NCBI GenBank assembly: GCA_963823535.1
Contig: CAWGLZ010000007.1
Span: forward strand, 15,430 to 79,429
Direction: 5' to 3'
DNA length: 64,000 bases
DNA from: RPQJ01 sp963823535
GTDB taxonomy: Bacteria > Pseudomonadota > Gammaproteobacteria > Steroidobacterales > Steroidobacteraceae
Shown here in pieces: positions 18,166 through 25,644 of this stretch. How positions within the stretch are numbered: the stretch's first letter is position 1; each line of letters begins with the position of its first letter. A program made the position numbers and the translations under genes. The notes below the pieces were generated by a model, which was given only the letters and a program-made list of their open reading frames with translations, made no database searches and was not told the DNA's origin.

Positions 18166-18756
18166 ATGAGCGCACATGCCCAGTTCAGCCGCATGCAAGA
18201 CAGCACGGCGGCCGAGTGGCGACTGATCGGCGGCGAGTTCCTGCAGTTCGCGAAGAAGCTGCCCGATCGGCTGATCGCCCATCTGCAACTGCTGCAGAAC
18301 GACTACGGCGGATTCCCCGTCGACCGCTACACCCATTGCCTGCAGACCGCCACGCTAGCGCTGCGCGACGGCCGCGACGAGGAGTATGTGGTCTGTGCGC
18401 TGTTGCACGACATCGGCGACACGCTCGGCACCTTCAACCATGCCGACCTGGCTGCCACGATCCTCAGGCCCTTCGTAAGCGAGGCCAACCACTGGATGAT
18501 CGAGAAGCACGCCATTTTCCAGGGCTACAACTTCTTCCACCACATCGGCATGGACCGCAATATGCGCGACATGTTCAAGGGCCATGCCCACTATCAGCGC
18601 ACCGAGGAGTTCGTTGCGCTGTACGACAACCTGGCCTTCGACCCCAAGGCGCCGGCGCTGCCGATCAGTGAGTTCGAACCGCTGCTCCGGCGGGTGTTCG
18701 CCCAACCCAAGCAGTCGCTGTACAAGGCGGCCGTCGATGCGCAATCGGCTGGGTGA
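18166..18756 (+). CDS. HD-domain protein (PhnZ/MIOX-like size and layout)
   Basis: The ATG at 18166 has a good ribosome site (GGAGG at 18154) and gives 196 residues. Histidine and aspartate ligands of an HD fold are visible: HCLQTA near residue 60, LLHDIGD near 83-89, NHADLAA, EKHAIFQGYNFFHHIG and GHAHYQ. The size and the LLHDIGD core resemble the small HD-domain oxygenases of the PhnZ/MIOX type as well as ordinary HD phosphohydrolases; the sequence alone does not decide. It is the only intact gene between the real tRNA-Phe and its first fragment, so it may be cargo of an integrated element. Confidence 0.75.
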   Translation: MSAHAQFSRMQDSTAAEWRLIGGEFLQFAKKLPDRLIAHLQLLQNDYGGFPVDRYTHCLQTATLALRDGRDEEYVVCALLHDIGDTLGTFNHADLAATILRPFVSEANHWMIEKHAIFQGYNFFHHIGMDRNMRDMFKGHAHYQRTEEFVALYDNLAFDPKAPALPISEFEPLLRRVFAQPKQSLYKAAVDAQSAG

Positions 18757-18841
18757 CGCCCTGCTTCTTGAAAAGGAGCCGTCGTAAACATTCCGTCCCT
18801 GTGCTCCGCAAATATTGAATCCGGGACGCACTGCCGCCGTA

Positions 18842-19006
18842 GCGGGACCTTCACCGACCTGTGGCATGATCGGGGCGTGATCGTGTTGGCTTGAATCGTC
18901 CTTCGGTTACTCGCCGACCTGGCCCGCCTCGTTGTGTTGCCGCTCAGACGTCGGCGATCCGTCGAGGCGGAGAACCTCTTTCTCCGTCGGGGTTTGCCGA
19001 AAGACG
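18842..19006 (+). mobile_element. 5' fragment of an rve-integrase insertion sequence
   Basis: The stretch GCGGGACCTTCACCG...GTGGCATGATCG through GAGAACCTCTTTCTCCG matches the left end and first codons of the larger IS copy at 31321-31480. The start codon region already carries a stop (TTGGCTTGAATCG). It is a dead fragment about 165 bp long and is fused to the repeat that precedes the first tRNA-Phe fragment. Confidence 0.7.
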
Positions 19007-19010
19007 AGCA

Positions 19011-19177
19011 CCGAAGCTCCGGACGTCTCGTTCGGCGCACGGTTCGGTCCGAGTTCGGTCGGAATTTCGGAGTCCCGGTTCGGTATGGGCTCGGTTGTAA
19101 GGAGCGGCTCGGTCGGCGCCGCGGAAACCGGTTCCGTTCCTTCGACTTACTCGCACCGAACCGTGCTCTCCGTCGTA
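19011..19177 (+). repeat. Diverged repeat X, copy 1, upstream of a tRNA-Phe fragment
   Basis: This GGTTCGG-rich block contains TTCGGCGCACGGTTCGG, CCCGGTTCGGTATGGGCTC and CTTCGACTTACTCG, and ends directly at the tRNA-Phe fragment. A related but longer version precedes the tRNA fragment at 37544 in the same order. No protein is evident in either. It seems part of a composite repeat with the tRNA piece. Confidence 0.55.
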
Positions 19178-19221
19178 TGAAAATCCGCGTGTCGATGGTT
19201 CGATTCCGTCCCTGGCCACCA
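19178..19221 (+). repeat. tRNA-Phe 3' fragment, copy B (attachment-site-like)
   Basis: TGAAAATCC through CTGGCCACCA is identical to residues 33-76 of the tRNA-Phe at 17688, including CCA, and the match runs on a few bases (CTTCCAACT). The 5' half is missing, so it cannot fold as a tRNA. The break lies in the anticodon loop, a usual crossover place for tyrosine integrases. It is a candidate attR/attL relic. Confidence 0.85.
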
Positions 19222-19229
19222 CTTCCAAC

Positions 19230-19283
19230 TGGTGTATTCCGGTCACATGGTTTACACCTCATTCCGGACACATGGTTGACACT
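19230..19283 (+). repeat. Paired ACATGG direct repeats (IS-end-like)
   Basis: ATTCCGGTCACATGGTTTACAC and ATTCCGGACACATGGTTGAC occur head to tail. The same pair, slightly diverged, follows the tRNA fragment at 37589 (37605-37650). The form resembles the end of an insertion sequence, but no transposase is attached. Confidence 0.5.
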
Positions 19284-19298
19284 GTGTCCCGAGGGCGC

Positions 19299-19331
19299 TT
19301 GACGCCCCAATTAAATGTAGCTACATTTAAT
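19299..19331 (+). promoter_or_regulatory. brnTA promoter with a perfect 22-bp palindromic operator
   Basis: TTGACG (19299-19304) and TACATT (19322-19327) are exactly 17 bp apart, a good sigma-70 promoter. A perfect palindrome, ATTAAATGTAG and its reverse complement, covers 19310-19331, overlapping the -10 and ending 2 bp before the brnT ATG. The likely transcription start falls on or next to the ATG and no ribosome site is visible, so the brnT message may be leaderless. BrnA antitoxins repress their own promoter by binding inverted repeats, which fits. Confidence 0.75.
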
Positions 19332-19333
19332 CC

Positions 19334-19615
19334 ATGCGCATCACGTGTGACCCGCTGAAGCGGCGGCGCACGCTGGCAGAGTGGGGTCTCGACGTGCGCA
19401 GGGCGAAGGAGGTCTTCGGGGGCATTCATTTCACCCGCGCCGATGACCGCTTCGACTACGGTGAGCCTCGATTTGTGACGGTCGGGATGCTCGATTCACG
19501 ACTGGTCGTGTTCGTCTGGACACCGCGCGGTTCGGCCAGGCGCATCATCAGCATGAGGCATTGTCATGAGCGCGAAGCGAAAAGGCTCCGTCCGTACTTC
19601 AGTCGTGACGAGTGA
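19334..19615 (+). CDS. brnT: BrnT-family ribonuclease toxin
   Basis: This 93-residue protein follows the BrnT layout: CDPLKRRRTLAEWGLDVRRAKEVF at the start (family form FDPxKxxxNxxKHGxxFxxA), DYGEPRFVTVGMLDSRLVVFVWTPRGSARRIISMRHCHEREAKRL in the middle, and a Tyr-Phe end. BrnT is an RNase of the RelE fold. It overlaps brnA by 50 bp and is controlled by the palindromic promoter just upstream. The tRNA fragment and IS-end-like repeats on its left suggest it arrived as cargo. Confidence 0.9.
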   Translation: MRITCDPLKRRRTLAEWGLDVRRAKEVFGGIHFTRADDRFDYGEPRFVTVGMLDSRLVVFVWTPRGSARRIISMRHCHEREAKRLRPYFSRDE

Positions 19616-19841
19616 GCCGCCGGAAATCACCGACGAGTGGATCGCCGGTGCCGATTTGTACAAGGGCGAAAAGCTGGTTCGCCGAGGGCGCCCGAAGTTG
19701 CAGCATCCACGCAGACTGCTGTCGCTGCGATTGCCACCGGAAGTGATCGCCAATTGGAAGGCGACGGGTCCTGGCTGGCAGACGCGGATGGCCGAGGTAC
19801 TGGAGAAGTCGACTCCCAAGTCACGTCGATCCTCTGGCTGA
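19566..19841 (+). CDS. brnA: BrnA-family antitoxin
   Basis: This 91-residue antitoxin is encoded in an overlapping frame after brnT. It has the acidic/hydrophobic toxin-binding part (PPEITDEWIAGADLYKGEKLV), then RRGRPKLQHPRRLLSLRLPPEVIANWKATGPGWQTRMAEVLEK, which is the ribbon-helix-helix DNA-binding end of BrnA. It should neutralise BrnT and bind the palindrome at 19310-19331. Confidence 0.9.
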   Translation: MSAKRKGSVRTSVVTSEPPEITDEWIAGADLYKGEKLVRRGRPKLQHPRRLLSLRLPPEVIANWKATGPGWQTRMAEVLEKSTPKSRRSSG

Positions 19842-19883
19842 CAGCGTGCTGCGGTCATGACAAGTCGAGCCTACGCAGCGTCG

Positions 19884-19905
19884 GGTATTGCCAAGTTAAC
19901 TCTCC
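19884..19905 (+). repeat. Dispersed GTTAAC motif, copy 1
   Basis: The motif reads GGTATTGCCAAGTTAACTCT plus CC. Related copies lie at 37651, 42782 (reverse) and 55023. The sequence that follows for about 50 bp is also similar to that after the 37651 copy. The gap between brnA and tupB (19842-20099) otherwise shows no gene. Confidence 0.6.
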
Positions 19906-20099
19906 GCGGCCGTAGTCTCCAGCCGTTGGATTGCCGTCAAATCGCCACTTCATGTCCGCTTCCTCTCGGAGAACGGACTCTACTAACCCTCGGCTGGCAC
20001 TGAAATCGGGGGGGCAGGTCAAGGCAAACTGGAAGCTTGCGCCTGAATCGTCCTACGCATATCGTCCGATAGAATAAGTCCAGACGAAGGAGCCCGGCG

Positions 20100-20804
20100 T
20101 TGGGCGATTTTTCCGCCGCGAGCCGCGCCGCGCTCAGTCTCATCACGGGCGGCGACCCGAACCTGTTCAACATCGTGCTCCTGAGCCTGCAGGTCAGCGT
20201 GTCGGCGGTGCTCATCGCCGCGCTGATCGGCCTGCCCATCGGCGCCGCGCTCGCGATCAGCCGCTTTCCCGGCCGGCAGCTCCTGGTCGTGATGACCAAC
20301 GCACTGATGGGCCTGCCGCCGGTCGTAGTCGGGCTGGCCGTCTACCTGTTGTTGTCGCGGGCCGGACCCCTGGGCGAATTCGGCCTGCTGTTCACGCCGC
20401 AGGCCATGGTCATAGCGCAGGCGATCCTGGTCCTGCCGATCATCGTGGCATTGACCCGCCAGGCCGCTGAAGATGCGTGGGCCAACTACGACGAGCTGTT
20501 GCGCTCGCTCGGCGCGGGACCTGCGCGGGCCGCGGTCACGCTGCTCTGGGACATCCGCTTCTCACTCTTGACGACGGTGCTGGCCGGGTTCGGTCGCGCA
20601 GCGGCTGAAGTCGGCGCGGTGATGATCGTCGGCGGAAACATCGACGGTGTCACGCGTGTCATGACGACGGCCATTGCGCTGGAAACCAGCAAGGGAGACC
20701 TGCCGCTGGCGCTGGGGCTGGGCGCCATCCTGATCAGCATCGTCGTTGCCGTGAACGCCGTCGCGTACCTGCTGAAGGAAGCCGCGGCGCGGCGCTACGG
20801 ATAA
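20100..20804 (+). CDS. tupB: Tungstate ABC transporter permease
   Basis: This 234-residue inner-membrane protein has five to six helices and the permease-ATPase coupling loop EDAWANYDELLRSLGAGPARAAVTLLWDIR. GLPPVVVGLAVYLLLSRAGPLGEFGLLFTP is characteristic of TupB-type permeases. It starts with TTG behind an AAGGAG site 7 bp upstream. It is the first gene of tupBCA, which imports tungstate (possibly also molybdate) for tungsten or molybdenum enzymes. No such enzyme lies in the window. Confidence 0.9.
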   Translation: MGDFSAASRAALSLITGGDPNLFNIVLLSLQVSVSAVLIAALIGLPIGAALAISRFPGRQLLVVMTNALMGLPPVVVGLAVYLLLSRAGPLGEFGLLFTPQAMVIAQAILVLPIIVALTRQAAEDAWANYDELLRSLGAGPARAAVTLLWDIRFSLLTTVLAGFGRAAAEVGAVMIVGGNIDGVTRVMTTAIALETSKGDLPLALGLGAILISIVVAVNAVAYLLKEAAARRYG

Positions 20805-20812
20805 CTGACGCC

Positions 20813-21541
20813 ATGGCCACGATGAAGTCTCTGCTTCCGCTACGGCTGGTCGACGTCAGCTATGAGGCAGGCGGAAAGCAACTCCTCGATCGCGTGACCC
20901 TGACCATCGATGCCGGGCCGCGTACCATCGTGCTCGGACCCAACGGCGCGGGCAAGAGCATCCTGATGCGGCTATGCCATGGGCTACTGCAGCCGACGTC
21001 GGGACAGGTCCTCTTCAATGGGCCCGAAACGATTGAAGGCCGTCGTCGTCACGCGATGGTATTCCAGCGCCCCGTGATGTTGCGCCGCTCGGCACTGGAC
21101 AATGTAGCTTATGGCCTGGCGCTATCTGGCATGCGACGCGCCCAGCGACTGCGTGAAGCGCAGGAAGCACTCGAGCGCGTTGGGCTCGCGCACCTGGCCG
21201 CTCAACCGGCACGGACACTCTCCGGCGGCGAGCAACAGCGGCTGGCCCTGGCGCGTGCCTCGGCGCTTCGCCCGGAACTCCTGATCCTGGACGAGCCGAC
21301 CGCGAATCTGGATCCTTCGGCTGCGCAGGGCATCGAGTTCGCGATCCAGCGCATGCACGAGGCCGGCACCAAGATCGTGCTCATCACACACAATCTTGGC
21401 CAGGCGCACCGCCTTGGTGACGAGGTCGTGTTCCTCGACGCCGGACGCGTCACCGAACAGGCGCCGGTCTCACAATTCCTTCAGTCCCCCGCCTCGCCCC
21501 AGGCGGCTGCGTTCATCAAAGGTGAACTGCCATGGAGTTGA
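20813..21541 (+). CDS. tupC: Tungstate ABC transporter ATP-binding protein
   Basis: This 242-residue ATPase has Walker A GPNGAGKSIL, Q-loop VFQRPVMLRRSALDNV, signature LSGGEQQRLALARA, Walker B LLILDEPTANLD and the H-loop ITHN. It lacks the TOBE domain of ModC, as TupC does. It follows tupB by 8 bp and overlaps tupA by 10 bp. Together these form the import complex. Confidence 0.9.
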   Translation: MATMKSLLPLRLVDVSYEAGGKQLLDRVTLTIDAGPRTIVLGPNGAGKSILMRLCHGLLQPTSGQVLFNGPETIEGRRRHAMVFQRPVMLRRSALDNVAYGLALSGMRRAQRLREAQEALERVGLAHLAAQPARTLSGGEQQRLALARASALRPELLILDEPTANLDPSAAQGIEFAIQRMHEAGTKIVLITHNLGQAHRLGDEVVFLDAGRVTEQAPVSQFLQSPASPQAAAFIKGELPWS

Positions 21542-22374
21542 CTCGACGCTGCGCCATCGTGTCGCTGGCGGGCTTCGCCGTGGCAAGCATGCTGGGCAGC
21601 GCCGCTTCCTTCGCGGCGACGCCCGAACGCTACATCACCGTCGCGTCCACGACGTCGACCGAGAACTCGGGCCTGTTTGCCTATCTGTTGCCGATCTTCG
21701 AGCACAAGACAGGCATCGCGGTGCACATGGTGGCACTCGGGACCGGCCAGGCGCTCGAAGTCGGCCGGAGGGGCGACGCCGATGTCGTGTTCGTGCACGA
21801 CAAGGCGGCCGAGGAGAAGTTTATTGAGGAAGGCGCCGGCGTCGGGCGGCGCGACGTCATGTACAACGACTTCGTCCTGATCGGTCCCAAGGCCGATCCC
21901 GCGCACGTTGCGAACGTCAAAGACATTACCGTTGCACTGAAGGCGATCAAGGCCACGCAGGCTCCGTTCGTGTCACGCGGCGACCGAAGCGGCACTCATG
22001 CTGCCGAACTGCGGCTATGGGTAGATGCCGGCATCGACATCGCTGCCAGCAAGCGGGCGTGGTACCGGGAGATCGGTTCAGGTATGGGTGCCGCGTTGAA
22101 CACCGCGTCGGCCATGAATGCCTATTTGCTGTCGGATCGCGGCACCTGGCTCTCATTCAAGAATCGCGGCGACCTGGCCATCCTGGTCGAGGGCGACAAG
22201 CGCCTGTTCAACCAGTACGGCATCATGCTGATCAACCCGGCCCGATATCCGCAGGTCAAGCGCGGCGACGCGCAGGCATTCATTGATTGGCTGGTGTCAC
22301 CAGAGGGTCAGGCAGCCATTGCCGGCTATCGGATCGACGGTCAGCAGCTGTTCTTCCCGAACGCCAAACCATGA
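21532..22374 (+). CDS. tupA: Tungstate-binding periplasmic protein
   Basis: This 280-residue protein has a signal peptide with a twin-arginine look (MELTRRCAIVSLAGFAVASMLGSAASFA). The TupA anion site is clear: ASTTSTENSGL right after the signal, with the TTT/STTS serine-threonine loop, then VSRGDRSGTH and the conserved GMGAALNTASAMNAYLLSDRGTW. It delivers oxyanion to TupB. The gene ends 64 bp before the second 40-residue-protein element, which lies on the other strand. Confidence 0.92.
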   Translation: MELTRRCAIVSLAGFAVASMLGSAASFAATPERYITVASTTSTENSGLFAYLLPIFEHKTGIAVHMVALGTGQALEVGRRGDADVVFVHDKAAEEKFIEEGAGVGRRDVMYNDFVLIGPKADPAHVANVKDITVALKAIKATQAPFVSRGDRSGTHAAELRLWVDAGIDIAASKRAWYREIGSGMGAALNTASAMNAYLLSDRGTWLSFKNRGDLAILVEGDKRLFNQYGIMLINPARYPQVKRGDAQAFIDWLVSPEGQAAIAGYRIDGQQLFFPNAKP

Positions 22375-22384
22375 CGGGAATTCC

Positions 22385-22660
22385 AGGCGCGTGATCGTCA
22401 GGCGGGATCACGCGACCCGGAACCCAGCTGCCACATGTCAGGCGACGACCTGGATGTGGCTAACGGCGTAGGCCAGCGAGCCCATGGCGATTGCGACGGT
22501 TACGACGAGTCCGGACAGGACGCGGGCGGTGAAGTGGTCGACGTTGTTGCGGGTAAACATTGTTGGATCCTCCCTTGCGTGCGGGGACCAAGTTACGCCG
22601 ACCCATTAAGACGATAAATAGCCTCAATCCGACTTGTCTATTCCAGAATCCAGAACAATC
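22385..22660 (-). repeat. Small-protein element, copy 1 (about 280 bp)
   Basis: On the minus strand this holds, in order, a conserved leader (GAATAGACAAG...GATTGAGGCTATTTATC...GGCGTAACTTGG), a GGAGGATCC ribosome site, the 40-codon gene at 22438-22560 and a hairpin CGCGTGATC / GATCACGCG. The same unit lies on the plus strand at 56084-56360. The leader end of this copy abuts a truncated IS3 transposase gene, whose frame runs into it and stops inside. Confidence 0.8.
22438..22560 (-). CDS. 40-residue hydrophobic small protein, copy 1
   Basis: The product begins MFTRNNVDHFTARVLSGLVV and ends HIQVVA. A ribosome site GGAGG lies 7 bp before the ATG. The middle (VLSGLVVTVAIAMGSLAYAV) is one membrane-spanning stretch with a positive N-terminus. 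The second copy (56176-56298) has the same length and 29 of 40 identical residues, while 9 further codons differ only synonymously and no indel occurs. That pattern argues for a translated, selected protein. Function unknown. Confidence 0.7.
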   Translation of the reverse strand: MFTRNNVDHFTARVLSGLVVTVAIAMGSLAYAVSHIQVVA

Positions 22661-23516
22661 CACTTTGCTTCATGGGGCTGCTCGCCACCGTGGTCTGGCG
22701 ACGGTACTGCCCTGTTGTCCGTGCGGATGACGGCCGGCGTGCCGCGTTGCGCGCAGATGCCGTCGAGGATGCGTGTCAGGTGATCGCCGCCGATGGCATG
22801 GTCCGCCACGATGGCGACGGACTCGTGTGTGGCGTCGTCTACGATCACCAGGCACTTGATTGTGCGGCCCGACGCCTCGCGGTCGAACATGAAATCCATC
22901 GACCAGACCTCGTTGGCCCGCCCTGGCCGGACCAGCGGCTGGCGCTCGCTGACCGGGATCTTCTTGCGCCGCCGGCGCCGGATATGTAGTTGCTCGAGCC
23001 GATACAGCCGTTCGACCCGCTTGTAGTTGACCGGCTCGCCAGCCTGGCGGAGCTTCAGGTGGATCATGCCGACGCCGTAGCGCCGGTGACGCTGAGCGAG
23101 GGCCACGATCCGTGCCCGCAGCGCCACGTTGCGATCCGGTCGTGGTCGGTAGCGCAGCGAACTCGCGCTCATGCCCGCGATCGACAGGCCGCGCCGTTCC
23201 GTCAATCCTCGCGCTTTCATCCACCGCACAAGCTCGCGACGTGCCGGGGCGGTCACCATTTTTTTCGAAGTGCTTCCTTGGTCACTTCGTTCTCCAGCAT
23301 CGCCTCGGCCAGCAGCTTCTTCAGCTTCGTGTTCTCCGCCTCGAGCGCCTTGAGACGCTTGGCGTCCGACACGTTCATGCCGCCGTACTTGCTGCGCCAC
23401 AGGTAGAAGCTCGCCTCGGAGAAGCCGCGCTTGCGGCACAGCGCCTTCACCGGCAATCCCTGATCGGCCTCCTTGAGGAACCCGATGATCTGCTCTTCGC
23501 TGAATCGCTTCTTCAG
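22624..23516 (-). pseudogene. IS3-family transposase (orfA and truncated orfB)
   Basis: OrfA (from about 23516 to 23253) reads KRFSEEQIIGFLKEADQGLPVKALCRKRGFSEASFYLWRSKYGG... and ends in a leucine-zipper-like ENTKLKKLLAEAMLENEVTKEALRKKW. OrfB starts with a -1 shift at a run of seven A (CGAAAAAAATGG), the classic IS3 programmed frameshift. It has the DDE core start VWSMDFMFDREASGRTIKCLVIVDDATHES and PAVIRTDN, then breaks off at about 22720, losing the last catalytic acid. OrfA's expected ATG is a CTG here. The copy is dead, and its 3' part is replaced by the small-protein element. Confidence 0.85.
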
Positions 23517-23716
23517 GTCTAACCTCCCGCCGTGACGTCCCCCCGTTCCTGAGCAGCCGCCAGATCCGAAGTCTGGCCCCGTTCGAACGGTCAGGTATAT
23601 AACTCCGGTTCACACCACCGATGGGTGTAACCGTTGCCCATGGCGGATCACTGGCGCGGGGTGTCAGCGCAGGTCGAGCGGACTGGCTGCAAGCAGCCCC
23701 ATTTATGGAGAGCATC

Positions 23717-24229
23717 ATGAATCGTCGTCAAACTCTGAAGTGGCTCGGCGGTTTGTCCACCTTCCTGCTACCCATTCCAGCGACGCAATTGGCCATCGCC
23801 GAGAAGAACAAGACCGTACAACTGGTCAAGTCAAAGTCCGAATGGGCCGCCCTGCTGCCGCAGGCCGCTTATCGCGTGCTGTTCGAGGAAGATACCGAGC
23901 GCCCTGGATCAAGCCCGCTGAACAACGAAAAACGCGATGGAACCTTTGTCTGCGCTGCCTGCTTCCTGCCCCTCTTCGACAGCAAAACGAAGTACGAAAG
24001 CGGCACCGGCTGGCCCAGCTTCTGGGAGCCTCTGCCCGGGGCGGTAGCCACCAAGACCGATTTCAGAATGATCTATCCACGCACCGAGTATCACTGCGCC
24101 CGTTGCGGCGGTCATCAAGGACACGTCTTCAACGACGGCCCGAAGCCGACCGGAAAACGCTACTGCAACAACGGCGTTGCGCTGTTGTTCGTACCGCGCG
24201 CCGACACGCTCCCGGAGTTGCGGACATGA
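23717..24229 (+). CDS. msrB: Methionine-(R)-sulfoxide reductase, exported
   Basis: This 170-residue MsrB has a Tat-like signal (MNRRQTLKWLGGLSTFLLPIPATQLAIA). Zinc cysteines are in FVCAACFLPLF and CARCGGHQGHVF, with FDSKTKYESGTGWPSF between, and the catalytic cysteine is in KRYCNNGVALLF. The usual RYCINS is altered to RYCNNG. It repairs oxidised methionine in periplasmic proteins. It is followed by msrA with a 4-bp overlap. The start at 23717 was chosen over longer starts because it begins the signal peptide and has a GGAG site. Confidence 0.92.
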   Translation: MNRRQTLKWLGGLSTFLLPIPATQLAIAEKNKTVQLVKSKSEWAALLPQAAYRVLFEEDTERPGSSPLNNEKRDGTFVCAACFLPLFDSKTKYESGTGWPSFWEPLPGAVATKTDFRMIYPRTEYHCARCGGHQGHVFNDGPKPTGKRYCNNGVALLFVPRADTLPELRT

Positions 24230-24843
24230 TCCGGCGGCTTGGTATCGCTGTCTTGTGCACGCTGGGTCTAGTTGCTTCGGCCGGTGCCGTGGCTGCCGGA
24301 ACGACGCCGGTCAATACGGAAAACACCGCGACAGCGCTGTTTGCCGGGGGTTGCTTCTGGTGCATCGAAGCCGATTTCGAGAAGCTGCCGGGCGTCATCG
24401 GTGCCGAATCCGGCTACACGGCCGGAACGAAATCGAATCCGACTTACGAGGAGGTCAGTGCTGGCAGCACCGGACACACGGAGGCGGTTCGTGTCACTTA
24501 CGAGCCGGGCAAGGTGAGCTATGCGCAACTGGTGGAGTTCTTCTGGAGACATATTGACCCGACGGTCAAGGACAAGCAGTTCTGCGACAGCGGCAGCCAG
24601 TACCGCAGCGGCATCTACTGGCAGAACGCGGCCGAGCGCACGATTGCGGAAAGCAGCCGCGATGCCTTGCTTTCCAGCGGAAAATTCAAGGTAATCCATA
24701 CCGAGATCGTCGCCGCCACAACCTTTTATCCGGCGGAGGAATACCATCAGGATTACTACAAGAAGAATCCGATCCGCTACGCCTACTACCGCAAGGGCTG
24801 CGGCAGGGATGCACGTCTGCAGCAACTCTGGGGGAACAAGTAG
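24226..24843 (+). CDS. msrA: Methionine-(S)-sulfoxide reductase, exported
   Basis: This 205-residue MsrA has a signal peptide (LGIAVLCTLGLVASAGAVAAG), the catalytic motif GGCFWCIEADFEKLPGV, GYTAGTKSNPTYEEVSAGSTGHTEAV, QYRSGIYW, and resolving-cysteine sequence near the end (KGCGRDARL). Its ATG overlaps the msrB stop. The two enzymes act together on both sulfoxide stereoisomers in the periplasm. Confidence 0.93.
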   Translation: MIRRLGIAVLCTLGLVASAGAVAAGTTPVNTENTATALFAGGCFWCIEADFEKLPGVIGAESGYTAGTKSNPTYEEVSAGSTGHTEAVRVTYEPGKVSYAQLVEFFWRHIDPTVKDKQFCDSGSQYRSGIYWQNAAERTIAESSRDALLSSGKFKVIHTEIVAATTFYPAEEYHQDYYKKNPIRYAYYRKGCGRDARLQQLWGNK

Positions 24844-24895
24844 CGCAAGACGCCTCCGCAAGCAGCCGATCCCTCGGTTTCACAAAGGATAGATC

Positions 24896-25609
24896 ATGCC
24901 AACAGCACCCGGAAAATGGACAACACGGATGGCCCGCGCAACGATCGTGGTCGCCCTGCTGGTGCTGCTTGCCGGCCCGGCGACAAAGTTCGGCCTGCTG
25001 CCCTGGCAGGCAGGGCTCGGCATCTTCGCCCTCGCGGCCCTTCTCGCCGGCATTGGCGGGCTGTTCAGCGTTGTCTCGCTGCTGCGCCGTCGCGGCGGGA
25101 TGGCGACGGTGATCGCGGCTGCCGCGGGTATTGCCGCCTTTGCCGTGCTGATGACCACTGTCGTCGGCGCCCGCGCCGTGCCGCCGATCAATGACATCAC
25201 CACCGATCCCGCCAACCCGCCGGCGTTCGTCACCATCACGACGGCAACCCGGGGTGCCGATGCCGCGCCGCTGAGCTACGATCCGGGCTTCGCTGCCCAG
25301 CAGACGGCCGCCTATCCCGAGGTCAGGCCGCTGATCGTCGAGTCGCCGCCGGCTGAGGTCTTCCCGAAGTTGCTCGCCGCTGCCAAGGCGATGGGCTGGG
25401 AGATCGTCTCCAGCGACCCGGCCTCCGGCCGCATCGAAGCCACCGCGACGGTGCCCTGGTGGGGCTTCAAGGACGATATCGTGGTCCTCATGAGCCCGAA
25501 TGGCGGCGGGACGCGAGTGGACGTTCGATCAAAGTCGCGGGTCGGCAAGAGTGACCTTGGCGTGAACGCGGAGCGTATCCAGGAGTATCTCGGCAGGATC
25601 GGCGGGTAG
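24896..25609 (+). CDS. DUF1499 membrane protein
   Basis: This 237-residue protein has three N-terminal membrane helices (about residues 14-35, 41-62, 70-92), then a soluble DUF1499 domain: PPINDITTDPANPP, YPEVRPLIVESPPAEVF, WEIVSSDPASGRIEATATVPWWGFKDDIVV, SKSRVGKSDLGVNAERI. The family is common in proteobacteria and uncharacterised. It follows msrA by 52 bp and may share the transcript. Confidence 0.85.
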   Translation: MPTAPGKWTTRMARATIVVALLVLLAGPATKFGLLPWQAGLGIFALAALLAGIGGLFSVVSLLRRRGGMATVIAAAAGIAAFAVLMTTVVGARAVPPINDITTDPANPPAFVTITTATRGADAAPLSYDPGFAAQQTAAYPEVRPLIVESPPAEVFPKLLAAAKAMGWEIVSSDPASGRIEATATVPWWGFKDDIVVLMSPNGGGTRVDVRSKSRVGKSDLGVNAERIQEYLGRIGG

Positions 25610-25644
25610 CTCAGGAAGCGACGGCGCGAGTTTTGGGCAACGCG

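Noticed and set aside
19178..19221. tRNA fragments considered as extra functional tRNA-Phe genes
   Set aside because: The acceptor 5' strand, D arm and anticodon 5' stem are missing in every copy, and D and F also have a 72-bp insert.
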